Origin: Porphyrobacter sp. SLTP
Lineage (GTDB): Bacteria > Pseudomonadota > Alphaproteobacteria > Sphingomonadales > Sphingomonadaceae
Direction of reading: 5' to 3'
NCBI RefSeq assembly: GCF_009905735.1
Contig: NZ_JAAALE010000013.1
Span: 28,905-92,904, forward strand
DNA length: 64,000 nt
Below, piece after piece: positions 25,111 through 33,631 of the stretch (position 1 is its first letter; every line of letters begins with the position of its first letter). A program made the translations under genes and the position numbers. The notes under the pieces are model-generated. The model had not been told where the DNA came from. It worked only from the letters and a program-made list of their open reading frames with translations, and did not search any database.

Positions 25111-27895
25111 CGAGGTTGGCATTGTGGGTCACCATGATGACCTGCCGATGCGCCTTGGCTGCGATGAACAGGCTGACCAACTCCTCGAAGACTGACTTCG
25201 GGTCGAGATTTTCCTCCGGCTGATCAATTATTAGAGGACGATTGTCATGATCGTCGAGGGCCAGATAGAGCAGCAGGAGGACGATGCCCCGCGTGCCTGG
25301 AGAAAGCTTGCGGATATCTACGCCATCATATTCGATGCCGTATCGAATGGCGATGTGGTCTGTGCTGAACAGCCACTGGGCGAAGCGCTTGGACCAAGCG
25401 CGAAATTCAGCTTGATCGGTATGCGCGACCGGGGAATGGTCCAGCAGCTCTTTTTGATAAAGCCGCCTAAACTCCGCCATTGCGGTAACGACTTCGGCGG
25501 ACCCTCCGGTCTCCCAAGCGCATTTTAGCGCTTCATTGGCCTTTTGCAGCAAGGTTCCCTTGCCCTTGAAGGCGCCTGCCTTCCTCAGGTCGATCAGCCC
25601 ATCTTCGGCTTCCGAGGCCCATTGCTCCACATTGGCTATACGGGCCACCGAGAAGGAAAGCTTCTTCAGGGTTCCTTGAGCGGCGGCGAGCCGGTTCATC
25701 AGGGGCTGATAAAGGGCTTCGAGCACTTGTTGTTCGGCCACCAGCGCATCGATGGTGCGGCCGTAGGCAGCTTCGCGTTCTGTCTGAAGTGTTACCGCAC
25801 GCTCGCGTGCCCCCTTGGCGTCTGTGAGCTTCTCGGTCAGCGTCTGCCACGCGGCGGTTTCGGTCGCGATGCGGGTGGACAGGGCGCTGTATTGTCGCTG
25901 CGTCTCCTTGTCGGCGCTTACGAGCTTTTCGAGCCGCAACATTTCGGCTTCAAGGGCGGCCTGAGGCAAGGTCGCCAGATCGGTGCCGTCAGGGAAATAA
26001 GGCGTGTTTGGATCGCCGAGAGGGGAAGGCGGAACGCCTTTCAGTTTGGCGACTTCTCCATCGACCCACCGAATGAAACCCGCGAGGTCGGTATCGACCG
26101 GCCCTTTATAGTCCAGCAGGAAGGAGGCCCATTGGTCGGCTGACATGCCGCTATGGTTATGTCGAGCCTGTGTCTGCCGCAGGGCCTCCGGTGCCTGATT
26201 TCTGCGCAGGTCTCTGACTTCATCCTGCATGGCGAGGAAGGTTTGGCGCCGGGTCGCGAACTGCCGCAGTTTGCTCGTGATCTGGCTGGCGGCGCCTGCA
26301 AGCTGGGTGTGCCGTTGCGCGCGCTGTTCGCTGCCTGCCGAGACAAGCTTAGCGCGATCTGCGGTATAGGCATCGACAAGCTGTTTCTTCTGGGTGGCCT
26401 GAGCCTCATAGCTGGCGGCCAGCTTTTCCTTCTCCAGTTCGGTGCTGATCCGTTCCGAAATCTGTGAGACGGCCTCCGCTTCTCGTTCCTTGGCGAGGCG
26501 ATGACGTGATGCGCGTTGGTCGAGAAGCTCATCGAAATCGAGTGCGCCGTCGCGGGTATTGACGGGATGGGCTTCGAAGATGACCCGTTCTATCTCTCGA
26601 AGGAGGCCGTCGGTCAGGCCGTTTGAGGAGCAGAGTTCCTCGACAAATTGCTGAGAGAGATACTGAACACGGGGATAGCTGAGAGGCCCATTGGCGTCGG
26701 ATCCGTTGAGCGCGCGCATGCTGGGGTTGCCGGCTGCCCAAGAGATTTCAACCTTTGCGCTCCCAAGGAGAGGGCGTGCGCGAACAAGGAAGGATGGACT
26801 TGCCCATTCGTCTGCGCTCCAGGCTGCGTCGGGAATGGAGTCGCATCCGGCGGCAATCATATCAGCCAGAGCGGTCTTTCCTGAACCGCGCGCGCCGATG
26901 ATCGCTACGAGCCCGGGGTTAAGCGGGATGACGGGCGTCGTAATCCAAGGGGCGCCGGTGATCTTTACCTGTGCGATAACTTGCGAGGGATTTGGAGATG
27001 CCGGCGGCTCCGCGCCGACATAGGCTCGGCCTTCCGGATCGATGCAGGCTTGCCGCAGGGCATCGAACTCAAGCCCGCCCTTGATCCAAGAAAAGCGGTC
27101 CCCAAAGGGCGAAGCAACGGTTTCCAGCTTATGAGCGTCGCTACCGTGCAGGCAAGGTTTGAGGCCGCCATAGGTCTCGCGAATTTCGGCCGGCCCCATG
27201 CCTTTTCGGCCTAGCCAGAAATCGCGCTGAGCCTCGCTGCTGGCGAGTATGACATGGGCGAATGTCTCGATCTCGCGCCTAATGGTCTGATCGGCGGCTT
27301 CCCGCACGCCGGATGTGCCATCATTGGCTCCACCTGCAACAGCGATGAGAATATTCTTCTTGGCCCAACCGCTTTCGGTGAAGACCTCGCGCAACTGCTG
27401 GAAATTCACCTTGAACTGGCTGGCACCGTAACTGAGTGCGGTACTATCATCGATGATGCAAGTGTCGGCTTTCCTCCCCAGGCGAATGAGGTCGGCGCGG
27501 GTGCAGTCGAACCGGTCCTGCATGACGTTGAACTGCAATCGCGAGAGCAGGCGCCGCAGCTCGTCAATATGGTCGGGATCTTCGGGACTAACGAACAGGT
27601 GCAGATTGACGAAGCCGCCCTTGGCCGTCGCAACATCTAGCCGGACTTCCACATTCGGGAAAATCAGCTTGGCGTTGGGAATGCGCCCATTTTCGCGGTG
27701 ACGGAGGACGGCTTGATAGGTGTCGGTGACGTAATAGTCGGTGACGGCGATTGCCTCGATGACCGGTGTGGCCTGTTCGAGAGCGGTCAAATAATCATCC
27801 CACGCACTTGGCCCGCTGAACTGGTTATTCATGACGGTCCCTGGGGCATGGATGTGTGGTTCCCATCTACGCCAATCAGAGCCTCTGTTCAGCAT
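25064..27895 (-). CDS. PHP-domain / SMC-like ATPase (TrlF-like), 3' end truncated by IS6
   Basis: 943 residues. The N-terminus is a PHP-type metallo-hydrolase domain (HxH at His14 and His16 in WEPHIHAPG, VTDYY, CLHGSDAH near 250). An SMC/Rad50-like ATPase follows: Walker A GARGSGKT (334-341), a long coiled coil (about 455-780) and C-terminal LSPGTRGIVLLLLYLAL, Walker B LIIDQPEENLD (888-898) and a VTHNANL switch. This is the layout of TrlF-like ATPases, often found in accessory islands and suspected of phage defence. The last 14 codons lie inside the IS6 element (from 25110), so some tens of native C-terminal residues are probably missing. Confidence 0.82.
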   Translation of the reverse strand: MLNRGSDWRRWEPHIHAPGTVMNNQFSGPSAWDDYLTALEQATPVIEAIAVTDYYVTDTYQAVLRHRENGRIPNAKLIFPNVEVRLDVATAKGGFVNLHLFVSPEDPDHIDELRRLLSRLQFNVMQDRFDCTRADLIRLGRKADTCIIDDSTALSYGASQFKVNFQQLREVFTESGWAKKNILIAVAGGANDGTSGVREAADQTIRREIETFAHVILASSEAQRDFWLGRKGMGPAEIRETYGGLKPCLHGSDAHKLETVASPFGDRFSWIKGGLEFDALRQACIDPEGRAYVGAEPPASPNPSQVIAQVKITGAPWITTPVIPLNPGLVAIIGARGSGKTALADMIAAGCDSIPDAAWSADEWASPSFLVRARPLLGSAKVEISWAAGNPSMRALNGSDANGPLSYPRVQYLSQQFVEELCSSNGLTDGLLREIERVIFEAHPVNTRDGALDFDELLDQRASRHRLAKEREAEAVSQISERISTELEKEKLAASYEAQATQKKQLVDAYTADRAKLVSAGSEQRAQRHTQLAGAASQITSKLRQFATRRQTFLAMQDEVRDLRRNQAPEALRQTQARHNHSGMSADQWASFLLDYKGPVDTDLAGFIRWVDGEVAKLKGVPPSPLGDPNTPYFPDGTDLATLPQAALEAEMLRLEKLVSADKETQRQYSALSTRIATETAAWQTLTEKLTDAKGARERAVTLQTEREAAYGRTIDALVAEQQVLEALYQPLMNRLAAAQGTLKKLSFSVARIANVEQWASEAEDGLIDLRKAGAFKGKGTLLQKANEALKCAWETGGSAEVVTAMAEFRRLYQKELLDHSPVAHTDQAEFRAWSKRFAQWLFSTDHIAIRYGIEYDGVDIRKLSPGTRGIVLLLLYLALDDHDNRPLIIDQPEENLDPKSVFEELVSLFIAAKAHRQVIMVTHNANLGLCQSKYTVMAERVR

Positions 27896-28215
27896 TCATC
27901 CCCCGGATTCAAAGTAATCTTCAATCCAACTTATCGAGATTCTACAAGAGTTACAACTGTGTGGGTCGCTTCGTAAAGGCGCCAGATCCCTAACGAAGTC
28001 GCATCGAGGTGGTCAACTTTTGGGGAAAGGGTGCATGCCCATTCGGAGCCTGACGAACTGATGCCCGCTTTTGGCCAAGTCTGCCACTCGATCGGTCACC
28101 TGAGAACGGCAGAAATGTCCCAGAGTCGGCCATTTAGACCGATTGCCCACCTTATCCGCTTTGAGGCGATCGTCAGGCGGTCCGCTATGACCGACATGAG
28201 GGCGCAAAACAGCCG
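27896..28215. other. Intergenic stretch without a recognised gene
   Basis: 320 bases between the divergent start of the PHP-SMC gene and the end of a small gene. Short frames exist on both strands but none has a plausible start, codon bias or recognisable motif. The part next to the PHP-SMC start is more AT-rich and may hold its promoter. I see no tRNA, repeat or clear attachment site. Confidence 0.5.
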
Positions 28216-28443
28216 CTAAACTAGGGACGCCACAGCCGCGCTAATCGCAGCGATCGATGCTGACGCCCGCTGCAAATTATCGATCCGGGCCGTTCGTTCC
28301 TCGGCTGACACTGCACCGATCGTCAGCGCGATGACGCTCGCATCTTCCATGATCACGCCGATCTTGGCGCAGAGCAGATCGATCAGCTCGTCGTTGTTAT
28401 CGTCCATATGCACCTGACGCCCGATCACGCCCGCGAAGTCCAT
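28216..28443 (-). CDS. Small hypothetical protein, 75 aa
   Basis: The reading MDFAGVIGRQVHMDDNNDELIDLL... to ASIAAISAAVASLV gives a short, mainly helical, acidic protein (IMEDASVIALTIGAVSAEERTARIDNLQRA). No family recognised. The frame is open further upstream, so ATG 28443 is a choice; an internal ATG at 28407 is also possible. No strong ribosome-binding site is visible. It diverges from the DUF3489-recombinase operon and may belong to the same mobile module. Confidence 0.45.
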   Translation of the reverse strand: MDFAGVIGRQVHMDDNNDELIDLLCAKIGVIMEDASVIALTIGAVSAEERTARIDNLQRASASIAAISAAVASLV

Positions 28444-28615
28444 ATCCAGCTTTTCAGCGTGCTGCGTCTTTCCATTCGACTTCGTGCGCGAACGAAGCAT
28501 TGCTGTTCGGACAGACCGCGGCCGCTTGTGCCCGGTGGCTGCCCCGACCGGCGGAACCGGCGGGGCTTGAAGTGGTGGAGCGGCACAATGCCGCCTCCCT
28601 GACAGGAGACCACCC

Positions 28616-28981
28616 ATGACCAATACTATTAAGGCGAAGCGCGCCCGCCAGATTGCCCGGACGCCCAGCAGCGCTCCCCAGCATGAGAGCAGCGCACCAG
28701 CAAACGCTAGCGAACAGGTCGCACCGGCATCAGCAACCGCACCCGCGACGGAACCCGCTACCAAGCCTGAGACCAAGTCCGCACGCGTGGTAGCGCTGCT
28801 GCAGCGCGAGGAAGGCGCCACGCTTGAAGAGCTGGTCGCTGCCACCGGCTGGCTGCCGCACACCACCCGCGCGGCAATGACCGGCCTCAAGCGCAAGGGC
28901 CACGCTGTCACCGGTGTCAAAGCTGATGGCGTGCGCCGTTACTACACTAAAGCCTCTACCTCGGGCGCCGCAGTTAAATGA
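28616..28981 (+). CDS. DUF3489 domain protein
   Basis: 121 residues: a low-complexity Ala/Pro/Thr-rich N-terminal half, then a compact domain TKSARVVALLQREEGATLEELVAATGWLPHTTRAAMTGLKRKGHAV that reads as a winged helix-turn-helix (DUF3489). AGGAG precedes the ATG. The domain is repeatedly found upstream of DUF2924 and large serine recombinase genes in alphaproteobacteria, as here. A DNA-binding accessory role such as directionality or repression is inferred from position. Confidence 0.85.
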   Translation: MTNTIKAKRARQIARTPSSAPQHESSAPANASEQVAPASATAPATEPATKPETKSARVVALLQREEGATLEELVAATGWLPHTTRAAMTGLKRKGHAVTGVKADGVRRYYTKASTSGAAVK

Positions 28982-29388
28982 GCCGCTTGAACCTGCAACA
29001 GCAACTGGAAGAGATCGGCTCAATGGATCTCAATGCTCTTCGCCAGGCTTGGAGGGACCGCTACGGCGATCCCCCCTCGCTGCGCTCAACTCCCATGCTG
29101 CAGATGATGCTCGCATGGCGGATACAGGCCGACGCCATGGGCGGCCTCGATGCGGACACGCGCAAGGCCCTGGCCCGCACAGGCGCGGTCGAGATCGAAG
29201 GCCGCCACCTAGGTGTCGGCGCCCGGCTATCGCGGACATGGAAAGGCAGGCCGGTCGAGGTGCTGGTGGAAGAGGATGGGTTCCGCTGGGATGGCATGCT
29301 CTATCCTAGCCTCTCAGCCGCTGCCACCGCGATTGCCGGGAGCAAGTGGAACGGCCCGCGCTTCTTCGGTCTAAGGGACACGCCATGA
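28978..29388 (+). CDS. DUF2924 domain protein
   Basis: 136 residues with the DUF2924 landmarks: an N-terminal helix (QQLEEIGSMDLNALRQAWRDRYGDPPSLRSTPMLQMMLAWRIQADAMGG), the LSRTWKGRPVEVLVEEDGFRWDG beta-segment and SLSAAATAIAGSKWNGPRFFGL, which resembles the DNA-mimicking or DNA-binding RAMA-like segment of phage proteins. Four-base ATGA overlaps on both sides couple it to DUF3489 and the recombinase. Probably a recombinase partner; its exact activity is unknown. Confidence 0.87.
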   Translation: MSRLNLQQQLEEIGSMDLNALRQAWRDRYGDPPSLRSTPMLQMMLAWRIQADAMGGLDADTRKALARTGAVEIEGRHLGVGARLSRTWKGRPVEVLVEEDGFRWDGMLYPSLSAAATAIAGSKWNGPRFFGLRDTP

Positions 29389-30956
29389 GCCGTAAGACCA
29401 TCCGCTGCGCGATCTACACCCGCAAGAGTTCGGACGAAGGTCTCGACCAGTCGTTCAACAGCCTCGATGCACAGCGCGAAGCGGGCGAAGCCTATGTGAA
29501 GAGCCAGGCCCATGAGGGCTGGAAGTGTCTGCCTGCCTTGTATGATGACGGCGGGTTCTCGGGCGGAACCATGGAGCGCCCTGCCCTCAAACGCCTGCTG
29601 GCCGATGTTGATGCAGGGCTGATCGATGTGGTGGTCGTTTACAAGATCGACCGCCTCACCAGGGCGCTCACGGATTTTGCGCGCATCGTGGAGCGCTTCG
29701 ATGCGCGCGAGGTCAGCTTTGTCAGCGTCACTCAGTCGTTCAATACCACCAGCAGCATGGGCCGGCTGACGCTTAACGTGTTGCTGTCGTTCGCGCAGTT
29801 CGCGCGCGAGGTAACCGGCGAGCGCATCCGCGACAAGATCGCCGCTTCCAAGGCCAAGGGCATGTGGATGGGCGGCAATGTGCCGCTTGGCTATGATCTG
29901 CCAGCTTCTGGAACGCGAATCCTGGAGGTCAACAAAACTGAGGCGCTGACCGTCCGGCACATCTTTACCCGCTATCTCGAACTCGGCTCTGTGCATGCAC
30001 TCCAGCGCGAACTGACTGCGCAGGGGATCGTCTCAAAGCTGCGGATCACCGGCTCGGGCAGGACCTCGGGCGGACTCCCGTTCAGCCGCGGGGCTCTGTT
30101 CCACATACTGCGCAGCCAGATCTATGTCGGTCGCATTCCGCACAAGGATCTGGTCCACGAAGGCAGCCATGCGGCGATCATTGATCAGGCATTGTTCGAT
30201 GCAGTCCAGCAGCGGCTTAGCTCGCAAGCCCGCAGGCACACGGCGGCTGGTGAGCAACGCACCGCGAGGGCCGTTCTGACTGGGCGACTGTTTGACGCGA
30301 TGGACGAGCTGATGACCCCCACGTTCTCGCACGGCCGTAGCGGACGGCTTTATCGCTACTACGTGTCGGCCTCGCTCCAACAAGGTGGCAGGACCGACGA
30401 CCGTGTCATGCGGCTACCGGCAGCAGCGTTCGAGAAACTGGTCAGCGAGGCTGTCTCGCGGTGGTTGCCCCATGCAGGCGCACCGCTCGATCTCCCGATC
30501 TCGATCCGCCTTCGCGAGCATGAGATCCTCATCGATCTGCCGGGACAGCTTGCTGCCGACGTTGCAACACGGCTGCATGAAGGCGAGCGGTTGATGCACT
30601 CCACCAAGCAGTCCTGTCGCATCGCAATACCACTGACCCTGCCGGTGCGCGGCGGCAGGAAGAGCGTCGCGCTCGGCTCGCGCACTTCAAAGCCAGACCG
30701 CTCACTCATCAACGCGCTTCGCATGGCGCACACCATGATCGAACACCATCGCGGGCTCCCTTCCCTCGAGACCTCGCCGCGCTCGCACTATAAACGAAAG
30801 ACCATCTCATTCGCCTTTCTCGCACCGGACATCCAGAGCGATATCCTGGCAGGCCGGCAGCCACCGAAGCTTACCCTCGAAGCGCTGCGCCACACCGACG
30901 TTCCGCTGTGCTGGCAGCGCCAACGCGAGGTTTTGGGCTGGCCTGCTCGCCGCTGA
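29385..30956 (+). CDS. Large serine recombinase
   Basis: 523 residues from ATG 29385. The N-terminal resolvase domain has CAIYTRKSSDEGLDQSFNSLDAQREA with the nucleophile expected at Ser15, YDDGGFSGG, RPALKRLLADVDAG, VVYKIDRLTR and SFAQFAREVTGERIRDKI. A recombinase domain (VPLGYDL, TEALTVRHIFTRYLELGS) and a zinc-ribbon-like region follow, and the C-terminal third is long and basic. Such enzymes integrate and excise phages and islands between att sites. Third gene of the DUF3489-DUF2924 operon. Confidence 0.93.
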   Translation: MSRKTIRCAIYTRKSSDEGLDQSFNSLDAQREAGEAYVKSQAHEGWKCLPALYDDGGFSGGTMERPALKRLLADVDAGLIDVVVVYKIDRLTRALTDFARIVERFDAREVSFVSVTQSFNTTSSMGRLTLNVLLSFAQFAREVTGERIRDKIAASKAKGMWMGGNVPLGYDLPASGTRILEVNKTEALTVRHIFTRYLELGSVHALQRELTAQGIVSKLRITGSGRTSGGLPFSRGALFHILRSQIYVGRIPHKDLVHEGSHAAIIDQALFDAVQQRLSSQARRHTAAGEQRTARAVLTGRLFDAMDELMTPTFSHGRSGRLYRYYVSASLQQGGRTDDRVMRLPAAAFEKLVSEAVSRWLPHAGAPLDLPISIRLREHEILIDLPGQLAADVATRLHEGERLMHSTKQSCRIAIPLTLPVRGGRKSVALGSRTSKPDRSLINALRMAHTMIEHHRGLPSLETSPRSHYKRKTISFAFLAPDIQSDILAGRQPPKLTLEALRHTDVPLCWQRQREVLGWPARR

Positions 30957-31013
30957 AACGCGCGCCAGGTTTTCACTACAGCGCATGGAAGAAATCCGTG
31001 CCGAGAGCGGGAT

Positions 31014-31041
31014 AATTCCCTGCCAAGTTCTACAGGGAATT
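31014..31041. repeat. Inverted repeat AATTCCCTG / CAGGGAATT
   Basis: A perfect 9-bp inverted repeat (31014-31022 and 31033-31041) with a 10-base loop, about 60 bases after the recombinase stop. There is no T run, so it is a poor terminator. The core CCCTG recurs in a second hairpin 100 bases on. Possible recombinase or operator site, by position. Confidence 0.6.
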
Positions 31042-31135
31042 TGAAGTCCAAATCACGCCTAACCCACTCGATATACGACGCTCTTGATGTTGCGGTTTCC
31101 GTCGAAATTGCCGGATTCAGCGCCTTTCTCACAGA

Positions 31136-31167
31136 TTTCCCTGCTAATACCCTGCACGGCAGGGAAA
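31136..31167. repeat. Inverted repeat TTTCCCTGC / GCAGGGAAA
   Basis: A perfect 9-bp inverted repeat (31136-31144 and 31159-31167) with a 14-base loop that itself contains another CCCTGC. It shares TTCCCTG with the hairpin at 31014-31041, which suggests a repeated protein-binding or recombination sequence. Confidence 0.6.
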
Positions 31168-31333
31168 CCGCACCGAGCACAATTGGCGCGGAGACTCGCG
31201 GCGCAAAACGCGCCGGAAGACACCGGAAATCGCCGGTTACACGGAGGGCAGTGACGGATTACCGCCCCCAAGCCGCGGATTTGTGCGGGTCTCGTGCGCT
31301 CACTGCGGAGCGGAGACTAGTGCTGGGGGTTCG

Positions 31334-31423
31334 TGGCGGAGAGGGTGGGATTCGAACCCACGTTACCGTCGCCGGTAAACCGCATTTCGAGTGCGGCGCA
31401 TTCGACCACTCTGCCACCTCTCC
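31334..31423 (-). tRNA. tRNA-Ser (anticodon CGA)
   Basis: On the minus strand the gene begins GGAGAGG and ends CCTCTCC-G-CCA, giving a perfect 7-bp acceptor stem with an encoded CCA. The anticodon arm CCGCA-CTCGAAA-TGCGG places CGA as anticodon. A long variable arm and a TTCGAATCC T-loop are present, as expected for a class II serine tRNA of about 90 bases including CCA. It reads UCG codons. Its 3' end faces the accessory region. Confidence 0.96.
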
Positions 31424-31602
31424 GCGAGGCCTGTCGAAGTGCTTGAGGCCATCTGGTCGGGACGGCTGGCGACAGGGAGCGCGCCCGTTAGCCCAAGGCG
31501 CGGGGCTTGCCAAGACCCGAGGGTGCACAAAATTCGGGCATATCTCGCAGGTGCACAAAGCCTTCGCTTGTTTTACCAGCGCAAAGGTCCATATTATGAG
31601 AC

Positions 31603-31983
31603 ATGGAACGTGCAGAGTTCTTCTCGAGCCAGGCCGGGCGCACCATTATCGCCCCGCGCCAGACCCGTGCCCGCTTTGGCATCGGCGATGTGGTCCGCCA
31701 CCGCCTGTTCGCCTTTCGCGGCGTCGTGTTCGATATCGATCCGGTCTTCGCCAATTCGGAAGAATGGTACCAGTCGATTCCCGAGGACATCCGCCCACGG
31801 CGCGACCAGCCTTTCTATCACCTGCTCGCAGAGAATGATGACTCGTCCTATGTGGCCTATGTCAGCCAAGGCAATCTCATCGCGGACTCGGATGGCGGGC
31901 CGGTCGATCACCCGACCGTGCGCCAGCTGTTCGAGAGCTTCAAGGACGGCCGGTACCGAATGCGGGCCTCGCTAACGCATTGA
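31603..31983 (+). CDS. hspQ: Heat shock protein HspQ (YccV-like)
   Basis: 126 residues. FGIGDVVRHRLFAFRGVVFDIDPVFANSEEWYQSIP and QPFYHLLAENDDSSYVAYVSQGNL are characteristic of the hemimethylated-DNA-binding YccV/HspQ fold. In enterobacteria HspQ acts as an adaptor or stimulator of Lon proteolysis and is heat-inducible. The start ATG 31603 follows directly after a short AT-rich promoter region. The protein is a little longer at the N-terminus than E. coli HspQ (105 residues). Confidence 0.9.
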   Translation: MERAEFFSSQAGRTIIAPRQTRARFGIGDVVRHRLFAFRGVVFDIDPVFANSEEWYQSIPEDIRPRRDQPFYHLLAENDDSSYVAYVSQGNLIADSDGGPVDHPTVRQLFESFKDGRYRMRASLTH

Positions 31984-32009
31984 CAATCCTTTTGGGATAA
32001 TTCTTGGCC

Positions 32010-32651
32010 ATGTCGGGTAAGACGAGCCCTCGCCAAGATAACCTCATCATGTCGCGGCTGCGGCTGGCACTTGAGCGTGAGCTTCGCGCCCGCGAGACCG
32101 TCGTGTGGCATGGCTGGCAGTTAGGTCGACTGGAACCGCTCAGCTTCGGGATCTACATCTTCGCAGTCCCCTGGACCGCCTTTTCGGTGATGTGGACCGT
32201 TCTTGCCTCCGGCGCGATCGCCATGTCCGGAGATGATGGCCCAGGCTGGATCGGCTGGGCCTTTCCGCTGTTCGGCCTGCCCTTCATCGCCATCGGCCTT
32301 GCCATGCTGGCGCGTCCTTTTGTGCCGCTATTCCAAAAAGGGCGAGTGCTCTACGTCGTGACGAATGAGCGCGCGCTGAAGCTCAGCATGGGCCGCGAGT
32401 TGGCAGTGGAGACCGTGCCGGCCGACCGCATTGGCTTGATCCAGCGGTTCGAAAGGCGCGATGGGAGCGGCAAGCTGCAACTCGCGGTGAAGATCGGCAA
32501 GGACAGCGACGGCGACCGCCAGACCGACTACTTCGAGATCGGCAATGTGGCCGATGTGATGGGCGCGCAGGAAGCGCTGGACCGCATTTCGGTCAGCACC
32601 ACCACGGCCTCGGCGCTGGCCAAAGGTCAGACCAGCCCGCTCAGCTCTTGA
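32010..32651 (+). CDS. Membrane protein with PH-like domain
   Basis: 213 residues from ATG 32010. Two membrane segments (LSFGIYIFAVPWTAFSVMWTVL and GWAFPLFGLPFIAIGLAML) are followed by a soluble domain YVVTNERALKLSMGRELAVETVPADRIGLIQRFERRDGSG that resembles bacterial pleckstrin-homology domains (YxxTxxRx). No enzyme motif. A membrane-bound scaffold or stress role is typical for the group but not shown here. Its stop overlaps the converging ABC permease gene by 11 bases. Confidence 0.65.
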   Translation: MSGKTSPRQDNLIMSRLRLALERELRARETVVWHGWQLGRLEPLSFGIYIFAVPWTAFSVMWTVLASGAIAMSGDDGPGWIGWAFPLFGLPFIAIGLAMLARPFVPLFQKGRVLYVVTNERALKLSMGRELAVETVPADRIGLIQRFERRDGSGKLQLAVKIGKDSDGDRQTDYFEIGNVADVMGAQEALDRISVSTTTASALAKGQTSPLSS

Positions 32652-33546
32652 GCTTCCAGCCCGATCGCAGCAGTGCATAGACGCCGGCGGCCAGCACAGC
32701 GTTGAGCACCAGCAGCCCCACCGCCGCCGCCGTCAGGACAGTGCCGGGGCCCATGTCGCTTGCCCCGAGGAAGCCATAGCGGAACCCCGATATCACGTAG
32801 AAGAACGGGTTCAATCGGCTCACCCACTGGAACACGGGATCGAGGTTCTCGATCACGTAGAACGTGCCCGACAGCAGCGACAGCGGTGCGATGATAAAGT
32901 TGGTGACGGCGGCGTTGTGATCGAACTTCTCGGCCCAGATCGAGGTGGCCAGGCCGAGCGTCGCTAGCAAGAGCGACCCCATCAGGCCGAACCACACGAC
33001 CGCCCAAGGGTGCGTCATTGTGAGCGAAACGCCAGGCCACAGCGCAATCGCCAAAGCCACAGCCAGCCCCACCGCAATCGCGCGGGTCACAGCCGCCGCA
33101 AGGATCCCTGCCATCAACTCGCCCGACGACAAGGGCGGCATGAGCAGGTCGATGATTGTGCCCTGCATCTTGCCCGACAGCAGCGAGAAGCTGGAATTGG
33201 CAAAGGCGTTCTGCATCATCGCCATCACGATCAGGCCCGGCGCAACGAAGCTGGCAAAGGGCACGCCCAGCACTTCGCGCCCCTGACGGCCCAAAGCGAC
33301 CGTGAAAATCACCAGAAACAGCAGTGTGGTAAAGGCCGGAGCCCAGATCGTCTGCGTCTGGACCTTGAGAAACCGGCGCACCTCCTTCATATAGAGGGCG
33401 AAGAGCCCCACGCGATTGACCCCGATGATAACGGGCACGCCGCGGGGGGAAAACCGGATGCTCCCGCCGGTCTTGTCATCAGGCGTCATTTCAGTCACGG
33501 GAGCAGCGTCGTGCAAAGGGTTTGCTGAAGGAGCGCGTTCGGCCAT
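32641..33546 (-). CDS. ABC-2 type permease
   Basis: 301 residues with six predicted membrane helices and the ABC-2 family text VNRVGLFALYMKEVRRFLKVQTQTIWAPAFTTLLFL, PGLIVMAMMQNAFANSSFSLLSGKMQGTIIDLLMPPLS and LSLLSGTFYVIENLDPVFQWVSRLNPFFYVISGFRYG. This is the membrane subunit of exporters for drugs, polysaccharides or lipids. No ATPase gene is adjacent, so the partner must be encoded elsewhere or shared. The first about 35 residues are a polar extension. Confidence 0.9.
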   Translation of the reverse strand: MAERAPSANPLHDAAPVTEMTPDDKTGGSIRFSPRGVPVIIGVNRVGLFALYMKEVRRFLKVQTQTIWAPAFTTLLFLVIFTVALGRQGREVLGVPFASFVAPGLIVMAMMQNAFANSSFSLLSGKMQGTIIDLLMPPLSSGELMAGILAAAVTRAIAVGLAVALAIALWPGVSLTMTHPWAVVWFGLMGSLLLATLGLATSIWAEKFDHNAAVTNFIIAPLSLLSGTFYVIENLDPVFQWVSRLNPFFYVISGFRYGFLGASDMGPGTVLTAAAVGLLVLNAVLAAGVYALLRSGWKLKS

Positions 33547-33631
33547 GGCGCAGGTGCCTAGGCCGCATGGGACGCTCTGACAAGCATCAGCGCTTTACGG
33601 CACGCGCCGGACACAGGAACAGGTAGTACAT

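Larger units (their letters stand above)
30957..31333. other. Intergenic stretch with two CCCTG hairpins, between recombinase and tRNA-Ser
   Basis: 377 bases without a credible gene. It holds two perfect 9-bp inverted repeats built on the same CCCTG core (31014-31041 and 31136-31167), listed separately. The interval lies between the recombinase stop and the 3' end of tRNA-Ser, where an attachment site or an excision signal might be expected. Confidence 0.5.

Noticed and set aside
31334..31423. tRNA-Ser as the integration site of the recombinase island
   Set aside because: I found no second copy of the tRNA 3' end on the far side of the region, and large serine recombinases rarely use tRNA genes, so only proximity remains.
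31424..31450. TGTCGAAGTGCTTGAGGCC as a further copy of the truB palindrome
   Set aside because: Only a short core resembles the repeat and the matching second arm is absent.
31041..31838. 265-codon plus-strand frame across tRNA-Ser
   Set aside because: It runs through a certain tRNA gene and into hspQ out of frame.
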